Source of the DNA: Alphaproteobacteria bacterium
GTDB lineage: Bacteria; Pseudomonadota; Alphaproteobacteria; Rhodobacterales; Rhodobacteraceae
Length of the DNA: 64,000 nt
NCBI GenBank assembly: GCA_024280735.1
Contig: JAJRPO010000026.1
Location: 1-64,000 of the forward strand
Direction of reading: 5' to 3'
Positions 49,234 through 59,279 of this stretch are shown here, piece after piece (within the stretch, counting starts at the first letter, position 1; each line of letters begins with the position of its first letter). Under the pieces are notes generated by a model. It was not told the origin of the DNA, did no database searches, and was given only the letters and a program-made list of their open reading frames with translations. Position numbers and translations under genes: made by a program.

Positions 49234-49790
49234 GGATTATATCTGGTCGCTTCAGGGGTACAGCACTGGCCTCGGTGGGCAAAGGCGACACCAGCGCCCA
49301 CTTGCGCCCAACAACCGACCGAGTGCGCGAGAGCATTTTCAACTTGCTGGTGAATGGCGGCTACGGCGACCCGATTGCAGATGCGCGGGTGCTGGACCTG
49401 TTTGCCGGCACTGGCGCGCTGGGGTTTGAGGCCCTATCACGCGGCGCGGCCTTTGGCCTGTTTGTGGATGACGGTGCCAAATCGCGGGCGTTGGTGCGCG
49501 AAAACATAGATATTCTGCGATTGATTGGATCAACCAAATTGTTCCGCCGCGATGCCACGCGGTTGGGCGACGCCAAGAATGGCGCGTTTGATCTGGTGTT
49601 TCTGGACCCGCCTTATGGCAAAGGTCTGGGCGAAAAGGCGCTGGTTGCCGCCTTGCAAGGTGGATGGTTATCCGAAAAGGCGCTGATCGTCTGGGAAGAG
49701 AACGCCGAACAGGTCGCGCCTGACGGTTTTAACATGCTGGACGCGCGGCGCTATGGTGATACCTGGGTTCATATTCTGGACCTGCGTTAG
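49230..49790 (+). CDS. rsmD: 16S rRNA (guanine(966)-N(2))-methyltransferase
   Basis: MRIISGRFRGTALA...RPTTDRVRESIFNLL; LDPPYG. Confidence 0.95.
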   Translation: MRIISGRFRGTALASVGKGDTSAHLRPTTDRVRESIFNLLVNGGYGDPIADARVLDLFAGTGALGFEALSRGAAFGLFVDDGAKSRALVRENIDILRLIGSTKLFRRDATRLGDAKNGAFDLVFLDPPYGKGLGEKALVAALQGGWLSEKALIVWEENAEQVAPDGFNMLDARRYGDTWVHILDLR

Positions 49791-49824
49791 GATGTTCTGC
49801 TAGGCTGCCGAGAGAGGTGGTCTT

Positions 49825-50634
49825 GTGACAGGTTTCATTTTGGTTTTTTGGCAGGGCAAGGCCTCGTTTGCGGTTGTTCTGTCGACATTGCTTGCCGCCG
49901 CCATAGCCTGTTCGTTTTTTCCTACTGAATCTTCAAATGTAATCCGTTTTACGCAAGCCACGGTGATGGTTCTCACGACTGTAATTTTGTCAACAGGTGC
50001 GCTCCGAACTGGTGGGCGGTTGTTACGTGAAAAGCCCTCGGCCCTGTCTGTATGGGCAATCTATGGCGGCGTTTTCATATTGCTTGTGTTTGTTGCAATT
50101 CAACTTGCCAGCCTGTTTTTGCCCGCCTCGTCGGTGATTGTACACGACAACCGAAAGCCCCCCAAAGTCACGCTGAACGGGGATCAAATCCACATCGAAG
50201 GGGATATTGATTATCGGGTCTTAACAGAATTACGGCCTTTTCTTGCGAGTGATCCACCCGCGAAAAGTATTTGGATGCAAAGCACTGGCGGCCATGTGAT
50301 TGCCGGGCGCTCGATTGGTTTGGCAATTGAACGCAGCCGCTTGGATACTATCGTCAACGGGCAGTGCTATTCCGCCTGCACACTGGCCTTTGCAGGTGGC
50401 AAGCATCGGTTCTTACCGGAAGGGGCCACATTGGGTTTTCATGGCTATCGATTTGACAACCCCATGCGGGTGCAAACAATCACCAAGGCAGAAATCGAGG
50501 CTAAGGACCGTATATTTCTAGCGCGGCGCGGTGTTTCGATGTTGTTTCTGGATAAGGTATACAAAGTACCGCCCGAAGACATTTGGATCCCGTCGCGCGA
50601 AGACCTTTTGTCTGCTGGTGTGCTTACCCAATAG
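49825..50634 (+). CDS. Membrane protein with a putative ClpP-like (Ser/His) C-terminal domain
   Basis: Three N-terminal TM segments, then IEGDIDYRVLTELRPFL...MQSTGGHVIAGRSIGLAIER...NGQCYSACTLAFAGG...LGFHGYRF. Confidence 0.7.
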   Translation: MTGFILVFWQGKASFAVVLSTLLAAAIACSFFPTESSNVIRFTQATVMVLTTVILSTGALRTGGRLLREKPSALSVWAIYGGVFILLVFVAIQLASLFLPASSVIVHDNRKPPKVTLNGDQIHIEGDIDYRVLTELRPFLASDPPAKSIWMQSTGGHVIAGRSIGLAIERSRLDTIVNGQCYSACTLAFAGGKHRFLPEGATLGFHGYRFDNPMRVQTITKAEIEAKDRIFLARRGVSMLFLDKVYKVPPEDIWIPSREDLLSAGVLTQ

Positions 50635-51765
50635 CTATCTTGGTGGCGGATTGAGGGCCTTGTTATAGGGATGCCAATCCTCAATATCCGGATAATATTT
50701 GCGCCGCCATGACCGCACCTTTGGGTTCATGTAGCGTCGCCACAAGGGTGGAGCCATGGCCAACATAGTCATAATCGGATAGCCGAAAGGTAGTTGTGGG
50801 GCGTCCTTCTCAGCATGGTTCTGCAACAAAGGAAAACGCCTGCTTGGTTTGTAGTGGTGGTCGGAATGGCGTTGCAGGTTTATCAGGAAATAATTCGTTA
50901 CGCGGTGCGAAGCGTTCCATGAATGGCGCGGCAAAACATGTTCATATTTACCATCGCCAAGGTGGCGGCGGGTTAGGCCGTAGTGTTCGACATAATTCAC
51001 CACCTCTAGCTGCCAGATTGCCACATAGGCCTGTACAAAAAACAGCCCAACACCTGCCCATCCGCCAATAACAAAGGCCAAGGCCAACCAACCGAATTGC
51101 CAGATAGCATACCGCCAGAACGGGTTGCTGGAATGCCACCATGGCAGTTTCTTGCGTGCCAGCATTTCGCGCTCTGCCCGGAAAGATGATGTTGCACAGC
51201 CAATGACAACCCGCGGAAAGAAACGGTGAAACCCCTCGTTATAGCGGGCCGTAACCGGATCACGCGGCGTGCCGATGTAACGGTGATGAACCAGCAAATG
51301 TTCAGACCGGAAATGCCCATAGAGGGCCATGGTCATCAACCCGTCGCCCAACATCCGCTCCCACTTGGCCTTTTGATGCATCAACTCATGGGCATAAACA
51401 ATGCCTATGGAACCGGAAGCAATGCCAAGGGTCATCATAAAAATGACGGTTTCTGTGGTGCCTAACCTGTCTGTCCAACTGACGTAAGCCAGCCCGCCAA
51501 ACACCAGACAGGTTTGGAGTGGCAGCCAAATCACGGTAATCAGACGATACCAGAACAAATCAGCGGGGGCGTCAGGGTCGGGGTTTTCCGTGTTCCGACC
51601 ACCAACAAAATCCAGCATCGTGGTGATATACCAGCCAAAAACAGGCGGCAGCGCCAGCCACCAGCCACCATTCCAACCCGCAAGCGCGATAATGGGAATA
51701 AACGCCAGCGAAATCCAGAATGGCAGGGCGGCCATGAAATTGGTTCGGATCGGTTGAGCGGCCAT
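50635..51765 (-). CDS. alkB: Alkane 1-monooxygenase (AlkB-type membrane di-iron enzyme)
   Basis: Histidine boxes HELMH, HLLVHH, LQRHSDHH and NYVEHYGLTR. Confidence 0.94.
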   Translation of the reverse strand: MAAQPIRTNFMAALPFWISLAFIPIIALAGWNGGWWLALPPVFGWYITTMLDFVGGRNTENPDPDAPADLFWYRLITVIWLPLQTCLVFGGLAYVSWTDRLGTTETVIFMMTLGIASGSIGIVYAHELMHQKAKWERMLGDGLMTMALYGHFRSEHLLVHHRYIGTPRDPVTARYNEGFHRFFPRVVIGCATSSFRAEREMLARKKLPWWHSSNPFWRYAIWQFGWLALAFVIGGWAGVGLFFVQAYVAIWQLEVVNYVEHYGLTRRHLGDGKYEHVLPRHSWNASHRVTNYFLINLQRHSDHHYKPSRRFPLLQNHAEKDAPQLPFGYPIMTMLAMAPPLWRRYMNPKVRSWRRKYYPDIEDWHPYNKALNPPPR

Positions 51766-51847
51766 TTTTTGCCTCGTGGTTTTTGCTCAGTTTGTCACGA
51801 TAAGGATTAACAAACAACTGTGGCGAAAATCGAGAGGCTGCTTGTTG

Positions 51848-52888
51848 CTATTGTGCCAGCTTCCAGACTTTACGCATGACGGTTGGCAGGTCGTCTGGGT
51901 TGAAATCACATGCGGGAATAAATTCACCGACATTCGGACAGAAGTCTATGGCCACGCGACCCGTTCGCACGGTTAGCCGCAGATGGAAATGGGTAAATGT
52001 GTGGCGAACTCCCTCCGGGGATTGTTGCCATTTGGCGGCGGCGGGGGCTTGGTGTTCTGGTTGCGCCTCTGCCCAATCACTGCCCGGCCAACCCAACATA
52101 CCCCCCAGCAAGCCTTTGTCCGGTCGCCGTTCCAGCAATAGGGCACCGTCAGCGCGCGTTAAGACATAAGCCACCCCTACCCGTGTCGGCTTTTTCACCT
52201 TTGGCAATTTTTGCGGTAATTCTGCCGCATCCCCCGCCTTTCGCGCTGCGCAATGGCTGGACCAAGGGCAAGCACCACAGGTGGGCGATCGTGGTGTGCA
52301 GACCGTCGCGCCCAAATCCATAACCGCTTGCGCATAATCTCCGCAACGCTTGGGCGGGGTGATCTCAATCGCCTTGGCTCGCAGTATTTCTTTGGATGCG
52401 GGCAGTGGGTCATGGATACGATGCAAGCGCGCCATCACCCGCTCTACGTTACCGTCCAAAACGGTCTCTTGGCGATCAAAAGCAATCGCCCCGATGGCCG
52501 CCGCAGTATAGGGGCCGATCCCTGGCAATTTCAACAAGGCGGTATTATCTTGCGGGAACTGTCCTTGCCATTGCTCCACCACCACCCGCGCGCACTTTAA
52601 CAGGTTGCGGGCGCGTGCATAATACCCAAGGCCCGCCCATGCGGCCATAACATCGGCATCCGCCGCCGCCGCCAGATCTTCAATTGTTGGCCAGCGTTTC
52701 AGGAACGCCAGAAAATAGCTTTTGACCGTCACAACGGTGGTTTGTTGCAACATAATTTCCGACAGCCAAATGTGATAGGGATCGGGCGTCAAGCCAGACA
52801 GGGGCGGCACACGCCAAGGCAATTCACGGGCGTTTCGATCATACCAGTCCAGCAATTCAGCGGCGCGGCTGTCGTTTATGTCACGCAT
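51848..52888 (-). CDS. mutY: A/G-specific adenine glycosylase
   Basis: ELPWRVPPLSGLTPDPYHIWLSEIMLQQTTV; C-X6-C-X2-C-X5-C cluster. Confidence 0.97.
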   Translation of the reverse strand: MRDINDSRAAELLDWYDRNARELPWRVPPLSGLTPDPYHIWLSEIMLQQTTVVTVKSYFLAFLKRWPTIEDLAAAADADVMAAWAGLGYYARARNLLKCARVVVEQWQGQFPQDNTALLKLPGIGPYTAAAIGAIAFDRQETVLDGNVERVMARLHRIHDPLPASKEILRAKAIEITPPKRCGDYAQAVMDLGATVCTPRSPTCGACPWSSHCAARKAGDAAELPQKLPKVKKPTRVGVAYVLTRADGALLLERRPDKGLLGGMLGWPGSDWAEAQPEHQAPAAAKWQQSPEGVRHTFTHFHLRLTVRTGRVAIDFCPNVGEFIPACDFNPDDLPTVMRKVWKLAQ

Positions 52889-52970
52889 ATTTTATCCCCT
52901 TGTGGTCTTTATCTGCTGGCATCTGCCGCGTTCAGAGCTAAAATAACCTATCTTTAACTTTTGGACAGCC

Positions 52971-53519
52971 ATGAGCCGCGCAATTGCCCCAAAAAAACCT
53001 GCTAAATCCGCCCCTAAGCGGGGCCGTCGGGGATTCGTGCAGACAGGTGGCATTTTAGGCGCGCAGATTCGCAAGGCATCCGAGAAGCGCGGGTTTGCCG
53101 AAACCCGCCTGTTGACCCATTGGGTCGAGGTCGCAGGCGAGGCTGTCGCCCGTATCGCAAAGCCCGTTAAAGTGAGCTATAGTCGCCAAAGTATTGGCGC
53201 GACGCTGACCTTGCTGTGTACGGGTGCCAATGCGCCAATGTTGCAGATGCAATTGCCGCAAATAATCAGCCGCGTGAATTCGTGCTATGGCTATTCTGCG
53301 ATCAGCCGTATCAACATTACCCAAACCGCACCTGCCGGATTTGCCGAGGCTGCAACGCCTTTTGCGCAGAAACCCGCGACAGCAGAAATCACCCCGCAGC
53401 AACGCGATCAACTGGATACCCGCGTTGCCGATGTAGCAGATAACAGCCTCCGCCAAGCGCTGGCCGATCTGGGCGAAAACATCCTGAAAAAACCGAAAAC
53501 CAACCTGAGGCCAACATGA
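52971..53519 (+). CDS. DUF721 (DciA-like) protein
   Basis: LLTHWVEVAGEAVARIAKPVKVSYSRQSIGATLTLLCTGANAPMLQMQ. Confidence 0.85.
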   Translation: MSRAIAPKKPAKSAPKRGRRGFVQTGGILGAQIRKASEKRGFAETRLLTHWVEVAGEAVARIAKPVKVSYSRQSIGATLTLLCTGANAPMLQMQLPQIISRVNSCYGYSAISRINITQTAPAGFAEAATPFAQKPATAEITPQQRDQLDTRVADVADNSLRQALADLGENILKKPKTNLRPT

Positions 53520-54139
53520 CCTATACCCGCAGAAACGCATTCAAAACCATCGCCGCAGGCAGCGCTATGCTGCTGGCAAACACGCGCGCCGTATTCGCGC
53601 AAGACACCCCCAAAATTGTCGAGATGACCCTTGGGGCCGAAGATGCGCCAATTACAATTATCGAATACGCCTCCTTTACTTGCCCGCATTGTGCAAATTT
53701 CCACACAAATGTATTCAAAGACCTAAAGGCCGATTACATTGACACCGGCAAGGTGAAATTCATCTACCGCGAAGTGTACTTTGACCGCTTTGGCCTGTGG
53801 GCCGGCATGTTGGCCCGTTGCGGCGGCGCGGATAAATACTTTGGCTTTGTTGACCTATTGTACAGCCGTCAGAAAGAATGGCTGGCAGGGGGCGCAGAGC
53901 CAGCCACAATCATTGCCAACATGAAAAAACTGGGCCGGATAGCGGGGCAGACCGACGAGACTATGGATGCCTGTATGGAGGACCAGGAAACCGCACAGGC
54001 CTTGGTCGAAGAGTTCCAGAAAAACGCGACGGCAGACGAGATTAACTCGACTCCGACTTTCATGATCGACGGTGAACAGTTTTCCAACATGGCTTACGGC
54101 AAGTTTCAGGAAATCCTAGACGAAAAACTAGACAGCTAG
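53516..54139 (+). CDS. DsbA-family thioredoxin-fold protein
   Basis: Tat-like N-terminus; YASFTCPHCANFH motif. Confidence 0.93.
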   Translation: MTYTRRNAFKTIAAGSAMLLANTRAVFAQDTPKIVEMTLGAEDAPITIIEYASFTCPHCANFHTNVFKDLKADYIDTGKVKFIYREVYFDRFGLWAGMLARCGGADKYFGFVDLLYSRQKEWLAGGAEPATIIANMKKLGRIAGQTDETMDACMEDQETAQALVEEFQKNATADEINSTPTFMIDGEQFSNMAYGKFQEILDEKLDS

Positions 54140-54142
54140 CAT

Positions 54143-55285
54143 ATGAACCAAGGGCCGCTGGCGGGCGTCAAGGTCATCGAGTTAGCGCGTATTTTGGCTG
54201 GCCCTTGGGCTGGCCAGACATTTGCCGACCTCGGTGCTGAAGTTATCAAAATTGAAAGCCCGGAGGGGGATGACACTCGCAAGTGGGGACCGCCATTTAT
54301 CGAGCGTGAGGGGGATACTTCTGCCGCCTATTATCACTCTTGCAATCGTGGCAAGAAATCGGTGGTGATAGATTTTCGCACAGACGAGGGAAACGCACAG
54401 CTAAAAGAGTTGATCGCAGGAGCCGACGTTCTGATCGAAAACTTCAAGCTGGGCGGGCTGGCGAAATACGGCTTGGATTATGACAGCCTGCGGACAGATA
54501 ACCCCGCATTGGTATACTGCTCGATAACCGGATTTGGCCAAACGGGGCCTTATGCGCCGCGCGCGGGTTATGACTTTTTGTTGCAAGGCATGAGCGGGTT
54601 GATGTCAATCACCGGAGAGCCAGGGCGCGAACCGCAGAAAACCGGCGTGGCGATAACTGATATTTTTACGGGCCTTTACAGTGTCATTGCCATTCAGGCG
54701 GCCCTGCACCAACGCGCCCAAACGGGCATGGGGCAACACATCGATATGTCGCTGTTGGACGTGGCCACCGCCGTGACCGCCAATCAGGCAATGAGTTTTC
54801 TGGCGACAGGCAAGGCACCGGGCCAAAGTGGCAATGCCCATGCGGTGATTGTACCTTATCAGGTGATGCCTGTTGCTGACGGTCACGCAATATTTGCGGT
54901 GGGCAATGACGGACAGTTTCAACGGTTTTGTGGGGTGTTGGGGCGACCCGAATTGGCAGTTGATGATCGTTTTGCAACCAACCCAAACAGGGTGCGTAAT
55001 CGCGATGTGCTAACGGATATCCTGAATGCGGAAACGATAAAACACAGCAAAGCGGCGATATTGCAGGCCTGCGAGGATAACAAGGTTCCCGCGGGTCCAA
55101 TCAACAATATGGCCGAGGTATTTGACGACCCGCAAGTGATCCACCGCGGTCTGAAACTGGAACTGCAAGGCGTGCCGTCAGTGCGTTCGCCGATGCGGTT
55201 TTCAGATGCTGAATTGCAGATGGAAAAAGCGTCCCCCAAACTCGGGGAACACACCAAAGAAATACTGGCGGCGTTAAAAAGCTAG
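54143..55285 (+). CDS. CaiB/BaiF CoA-transferase family protein
   Basis: GPLAGVKVIELARILAGPWAGQTFADLGAEVIKIE. Confidence 0.95.
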   Translation: MNQGPLAGVKVIELARILAGPWAGQTFADLGAEVIKIESPEGDDTRKWGPPFIEREGDTSAAYYHSCNRGKKSVVIDFRTDEGNAQLKELIAGADVLIENFKLGGLAKYGLDYDSLRTDNPALVYCSITGFGQTGPYAPRAGYDFLLQGMSGLMSITGEPGREPQKTGVAITDIFTGLYSVIAIQAALHQRAQTGMGQHIDMSLLDVATAVTANQAMSFLATGKAPGQSGNAHAVIVPYQVMPVADGHAIFAVGNDGQFQRFCGVLGRPELAVDDRFATNPNRVRNRDVLTDILNAETIKHSKAAILQACEDNKVPAGPINNMAEVFDDPQVIHRGLKLELQGVPSVRSPMRFSDAELQMEKASPKLGEHTKEILAALKS

Positions 55286-56262
55286 CCCGCATCCTGCCAA
55301 CGCCACATCGCTGGTAGGAAGCGATATTCTCCGGCGTTTTTCATCACATGCCCCACGCCCGGAAACGGGAAATGATAACCCAGAACGGCCATGCCATCGG
55401 TGGCAGCCATATCCAGCAAACGCAGGCGTGTGGAAACTGTTTTGTCGGGGTCCATGTCAAAACCGTTCACCCATGCGGGTTGCTCAAAACTCATATAGGC
55501 GTGGGTCATGCTGTCACCTAAAACCATCAGCGACTGGCCATCACTCTCGATGATCAGGCTCATATGCCCCAACGTGTGGCCTGGCGTGTCAATCACCCGA
55601 ATGCCGCTGGCGATCTCATGGCCATCGTTGGCAACGGTCCATTCCAAGCCTTCAGCCGTAAGGGAATTAACCGCCCCCACCACAAATTGCTGCATGGACT
55701 TCTCAACTGTGTTAGCCAGATCATCCTGCATCCACCAATCGTATTCAGTGCTGCCGATGATATACTCGGCCTCGGGGAACAGCGGCTCGTCAAAGTCGTC
55801 ACGGATGCCCCAAATGTGATCAGGGTGGGCGTGGGTGATAAAGACGTGGGTTATGTCATCCGGATCAATCCCGGCCGCATCGAGGTTATCCAGCAACCGA
55901 CCGGCAGAGGATTGGAAACGGTCACCCGACCCCACATCAATCAGCAGCTTCATATCATCCAACTCGATCAGCGTCAGATTGGTGTGGGAATAATTATCCG
56001 TGGTGGATAAAGCATGGGCCTTGAGGAAGCCTTGCACGTCTTTGCGAGAAACATTCACGCCCAACCCCGTGGTTGGCAGGTTCAAATTCCCGTCCGACAC
56101 CACGGTAATTTTTGCTTTCCCAACCCGAAAACGGTGAAAAGCCGCGCTTTGCGGGGTTGAAGGGGCCAGAATTTTGGCCGATGCCATTGCCGGCAGGGCA
56201 AGCAAAGGCGTCAGACATGCGGTTTCCAATAGCTGGCGGCGAGTGGGTTTTAGCAGGGTCAT
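55282..56262 (-). CDS. MBL-fold metallohydrolase with a Tat-like N-terminus
   Basis: THAHPDHIWG; PTRRQLLETACLTPLLALPAMASA. Confidence 0.92.
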   Translation of the reverse strand: MTLLKPTRRQLLETACLTPLLALPAMASAKILAPSTPQSAAFHRFRVGKAKITVVSDGNLNLPTTGLGVNVSRKDVQGFLKAHALSTTDNYSHTNLTLIELDDMKLLIDVGSGDRFQSSAGRLLDNLDAAGIDPDDITHVFITHAHPDHIWGIRDDFDEPLFPEAEYIIGSTEYDWWMQDDLANTVEKSMQQFVVGAVNSLTAEGLEWTVANDGHEIASGIRVIDTPGHTLGHMSLIIESDGQSLMVLGDSMTHAYMSFEQPAWVNGFDMDPDKTVSTRLRLLDMAATDGMAVLGYHFPFPGVGHVMKNAGEYRFLPAMWRWQDAG

Positions 56263-56322
56263 GGCGGCTCCGAATTAGTATATATTCAGATTTTGCCATA
56301 TTTAGAGACGTAAAGCAAACGC

Positions 56323-56799
56323 TCACGCAAGGTAGAAATAATACCGGTCCGGCGCGATGTGATCCGGCCCTTGCAGAGCGGTGAACCCCACCAACGGCTG
56401 GCCTGATACGATGATCCCGCCTTTGGCCATAACACTCGCAATTAACGGGCTGAAACGGGCCGCCTCGGCGACGTCTTTTTCTTTAACCCCAAAGCCAAAA
56501 TCATAATGTGACAACACAATTTTTGCACCCATGTCAGCCAGCTTCGCAAGGCTGTCCTCCGCCTCACCTTGCAGGAAATCCTGTTCAGGTGGCACGCAAC
56601 TGTGGTGGCATTGCAATATACGGTCCATCACCCAAATACGACGATCCGGCATAATTTCCCGCATGTGGTCATAGGTGCGCCCGTTGCCCAGCCCCATGTC
56701 GAGCGCGTCGCCTGTAAGGTTGGCGACCTTTTCAGCGGCCCAATTCAAACCGTCCCTCTGCGCGGTGAAGCGGCGCAACATGCTGTCTAGTCTGCTCAT
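56323..56799 (-). CDS. Class I SAM-dependent methyltransferase-like protein
   Basis: ALDMGLGNGRTYDHMRE; ATGA coupling to upstream gene. Confidence 0.8.
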   Translation of the reverse strand: MSRLDSMLRRFTAQRDGLNWAAEKVANLTGDALDMGLGNGRTYDHMREIMPDRRIWVMDRILQCHHSCVPPEQDFLQGEAEDSLAKLADMGAKIVLSHYDFGFGVKEKDVAEAARFSPLIASVMAKGGIIVSGQPLVGFTALQGPDHIAPDRYYFYLA

Positions 56800-57563
56800 G
56801 TTTTTGGTCCTTTCAGGCTGTTGGCAGTCCATTGGATTACAGGGCCTGCCAGCATGGTTTCGATGAATGCTTTGGTGAAATCCCAGATCGCGGGATCATG
56901 CACCAGATGATGCGTGAGATAACCGAGTGGTTCGGAGTTGTCTTGCGCGCCGCTACGTCGCTTTTGCAGCAGCTCCACGGTTTCGGCAATCAGTTTTTCT
57001 GCGGCGTGGCACGACCGGGTGCCATGCCAATTAATCGGGTCAAGGTGGGTATTTATCTGCTCTACCCCGGCAATGGCATAGGTACTGTTGCGCGGTGTGA
57101 AAGTCGAAACCGCGCGGTAACCTGCGCTTGCCAGCATAGGCAAATGGGCGGCGGCAAAACGGTTCCACGGGGGAACAAACATCGGCATAAGATTATCGCC
57201 AAAGACAGAGGCCAGCTTTGACCGCCCCCGTTCTATGTCTTCACGAACCGACTGTTCATTTCTATTCTTGCCAAATTCACATTTCTTCTCAGATGCGGGG
57301 GCGTGATTTTGATGGGCATAACCGTGCGCTATCGGTACCGCTTGGGGTGCATTTTCCAACCTGTCCGCCAAATGCTGCGTCGCGCCCGCGGGGATAATTG
57401 CCAGATGGACAGGCAAGCCGGTAGAACCAGACAATTGCAACAATTGATCCAAGGCGGAGGTTGGTTCTATTGCATCGTCATCGCGCCACCAAAACGGCAG
57501 TTGCAGGCCCTCCGACTGCCAAATTTTCAACTCCTCTTGCAAGGGTTTCCAGTTTCCAGTCAT
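56796..57563 (-). CDS. Polysaccharide deacetylase-like protein
   Basis: WWRDDDAI..., HGYAHQNH, PPWNRF pattern. Confidence 0.85.
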   Translation of the reverse strand: MTGNWKPLQEELKIWQSEGLQLPFWWRDDDAIEPTSALDQLLQLSGSTGLPVHLAIIPAGATQHLADRLENAPQAVPIAHGYAHQNHAPASEKKCEFGKNRNEQSVREDIERGRSKLASVFGDNLMPMFVPPWNRFAAAHLPMLASAGYRAVSTFTPRNSTYAIAGVEQINTHLDPINWHGTRSCHAAEKLIAETVELLQKRRSGAQDNSEPLGYLTHHLVHDPAIWDFTKAFIETMLAGPVIQWTANSLKGPKT

Positions 57564-58696
57564 CGAATTGACTCCGCTAGGTCTTCGGCAATGCGTACCG
57601 TCTGGCTGGCTCCGTCAAAATGGCTCAAATCTGGCGATGCGTTGCGCCGTACGGTTTTTAATGCCGCAAGCATTCGCGCTGGTGTCAAATCAGCCGACTT
57701 AACCACCGCGAACTGGGGCTGCTTCGCCAAACTGTCCGCACGCAAGCCCTGTTCCAACTCGCCTCCCGCATCAAAGGGCACAAACACTGCCGGTGTACCT
57801 GTCTGCAACAGGTCCATCGCCGTGTTGTAACCACACATCGCCACCGCCGCCGCCGCGTGGGGCAGCATCTGGCGAAAATCTGGGCGGGTTGGCTCGATGG
57901 TGATCGCCACGCCACTTGCCTGTTTTTTCAGGCTGGAAATCCGGTCAGCGGCGTTTGTGCCGCCAACCAGCAATCGCCAGTGACGCTGCGGATCAGCCTT
58001 GGCGGCCTCAACAGCCGTTTGGAACAGGGCATCCCCGACACTGCCGCCGCCAGCTGTAACCAGAACCTCGTCTTTGCCAACAGCCTCAGGATGGGGCATC
58101 GGTAGCTTCGGCGCCACATAGCCTGTGTAAGCCAGCTTGGATTCGAGCAAGGGGGTTACGGGCCAACTGGCCTGCAAGGGCGTTTGGGTGGCATCGGAAT
58201 GCACCAGAACACGGTCGTAATATCGGGTGATCGCCGTCTCTGTATCAATGGCCTTTTGCGGATTGGAGGGCGGGGCAAGAATGTCTCTGATTGAACACAG
58301 TATTCGTGGCCTTTTGGGCAGTGCATACGCTGTTTCAAGCACGGCTGTGAACTCTGTGCGCAGTATTCTACGGCCAAAGGGATACAGCTCGGTTATCAAT
58401 ATATCTGGTGCAACGGATTGCAGTATGCGACGGGCCATTGCCTGCCTTTCAGACAGGTATTGCGCCGTTACCAAATGGTTATCTGTATCCAGCAATCGGG
58501 TGAAATTCACCCCGTCAGATTTAACCGGCGGCAATTGGTGCAGGGTGATCCCGGTCATGTCCAAGTTCGCAACAGTGGTGCCGCCAGAAACCAGATCAAC
58601 ACTATGACCTTGAACAGCAAAAGCCCGCCCAAGGGTCAAGGCGCGGCTGAGGTGGCCGGTTCCAAGCAGATGCGTTACAAAAATTAGCACACGCAT
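57560..58696 (-). CDS. MurG/GT28-like glycosyltransferase
   Basis: MRVLIFVTHLLGTGHLSRALTLGRAFA; MCGYNTAMDLLQTGTPAVFVPF. Confidence 0.87.
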   Translation of the reverse strand: MRVLIFVTHLLGTGHLSRALTLGRAFAVQGHSVDLVSGGTTVANLDMTGITLHQLPPVKSDGVNFTRLLDTDNHLVTAQYLSERQAMARRILQSVAPDILITELYPFGRRILRTEFTAVLETAYALPKRPRILCSIRDILAPPSNPQKAIDTETAITRYYDRVLVHSDATQTPLQASWPVTPLLESKLAYTGYVAPKLPMPHPEAVGKDEVLVTAGGGSVGDALFQTAVEAAKADPQRHWRLLVGGTNAADRISSLKKQASGVAITIEPTRPDFRQMLPHAAAAVAMCGYNTAMDLLQTGTPAVFVPFDAGGELEQGLRADSLAKQPQFAVVKSADLTPARMLAALKTVRRNASPDLSHFDGASQTVRIAEDLAESIR

Positions 58697-58700
58697 GGGA

Positions 58701-59279
58701 TCACCGTTCAATCAATCGGATCGGGTCGCCGTTTAGGAATAGGCCGTCAGAGTTTATATCAATTACAAACAAACGATTACGCTTTACCCTAAACGGCGCG
58801 GGTCCTTGAAACCCCCAGCCCGTTGCCATCGCCAATAATACCCGCATAATCCCGATGTGACACACGGCGACAGTGTCTTGTTGCAAAGTATCCAACCAGC
58901 CTTGCAAGCGGGTGCGCACCTCGGCGGGGCTTTCGCCATTTTGGGGGCGATAATCCCAGCCCCAATCCTCAATATCGCGAAACCCAGAAGTGGGGTCGGC
59001 CTTCAGATCGATGCCTTTCTTGCCCTCCCAATCACCCCAATCCATTTCCGTCAGTGCGGCAATTGTTTGCGGTTTGCGCCTTGCAATCAATTCAGCGGTT
59101 TGTGCGGCCCGTTGTAAAGGGCTGGAAACCAGATCCGCGTTCTGCCACTCAACCGGCAAAGCCAAATTGGTCAGTCCGGCAATGGCCTCCGCGTCGAGCG
59201 GAATATCAGTACGTCCCTGAATTTGCCCCATGCGGTTCCACACAGTGTGGCCGTGGCGGATGAGTGCCAGTTTTGTCAT
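58701..59279 (-). CDS. Histidine phosphatase family protein
   Basis: LALIRHGHTVWNRMGQIQGRTDIPLD. Confidence 0.93.
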   Translation of the reverse strand: MTKLALIRHGHTVWNRMGQIQGRTDIPLDAEAIAGLTNLALPVEWQNADLVSSPLQRAAQTAELIARRKPQTIAALTEMDWGDWEGKKGIDLKADPTSGFRDIEDWGWDYRPQNGESPAEVRTRLQGWLDTLQQDTVAVCHIGIMRVLLAMATGWGFQGPAPFRVKRNRLFVIDINSDGLFLNGDPIRLIER

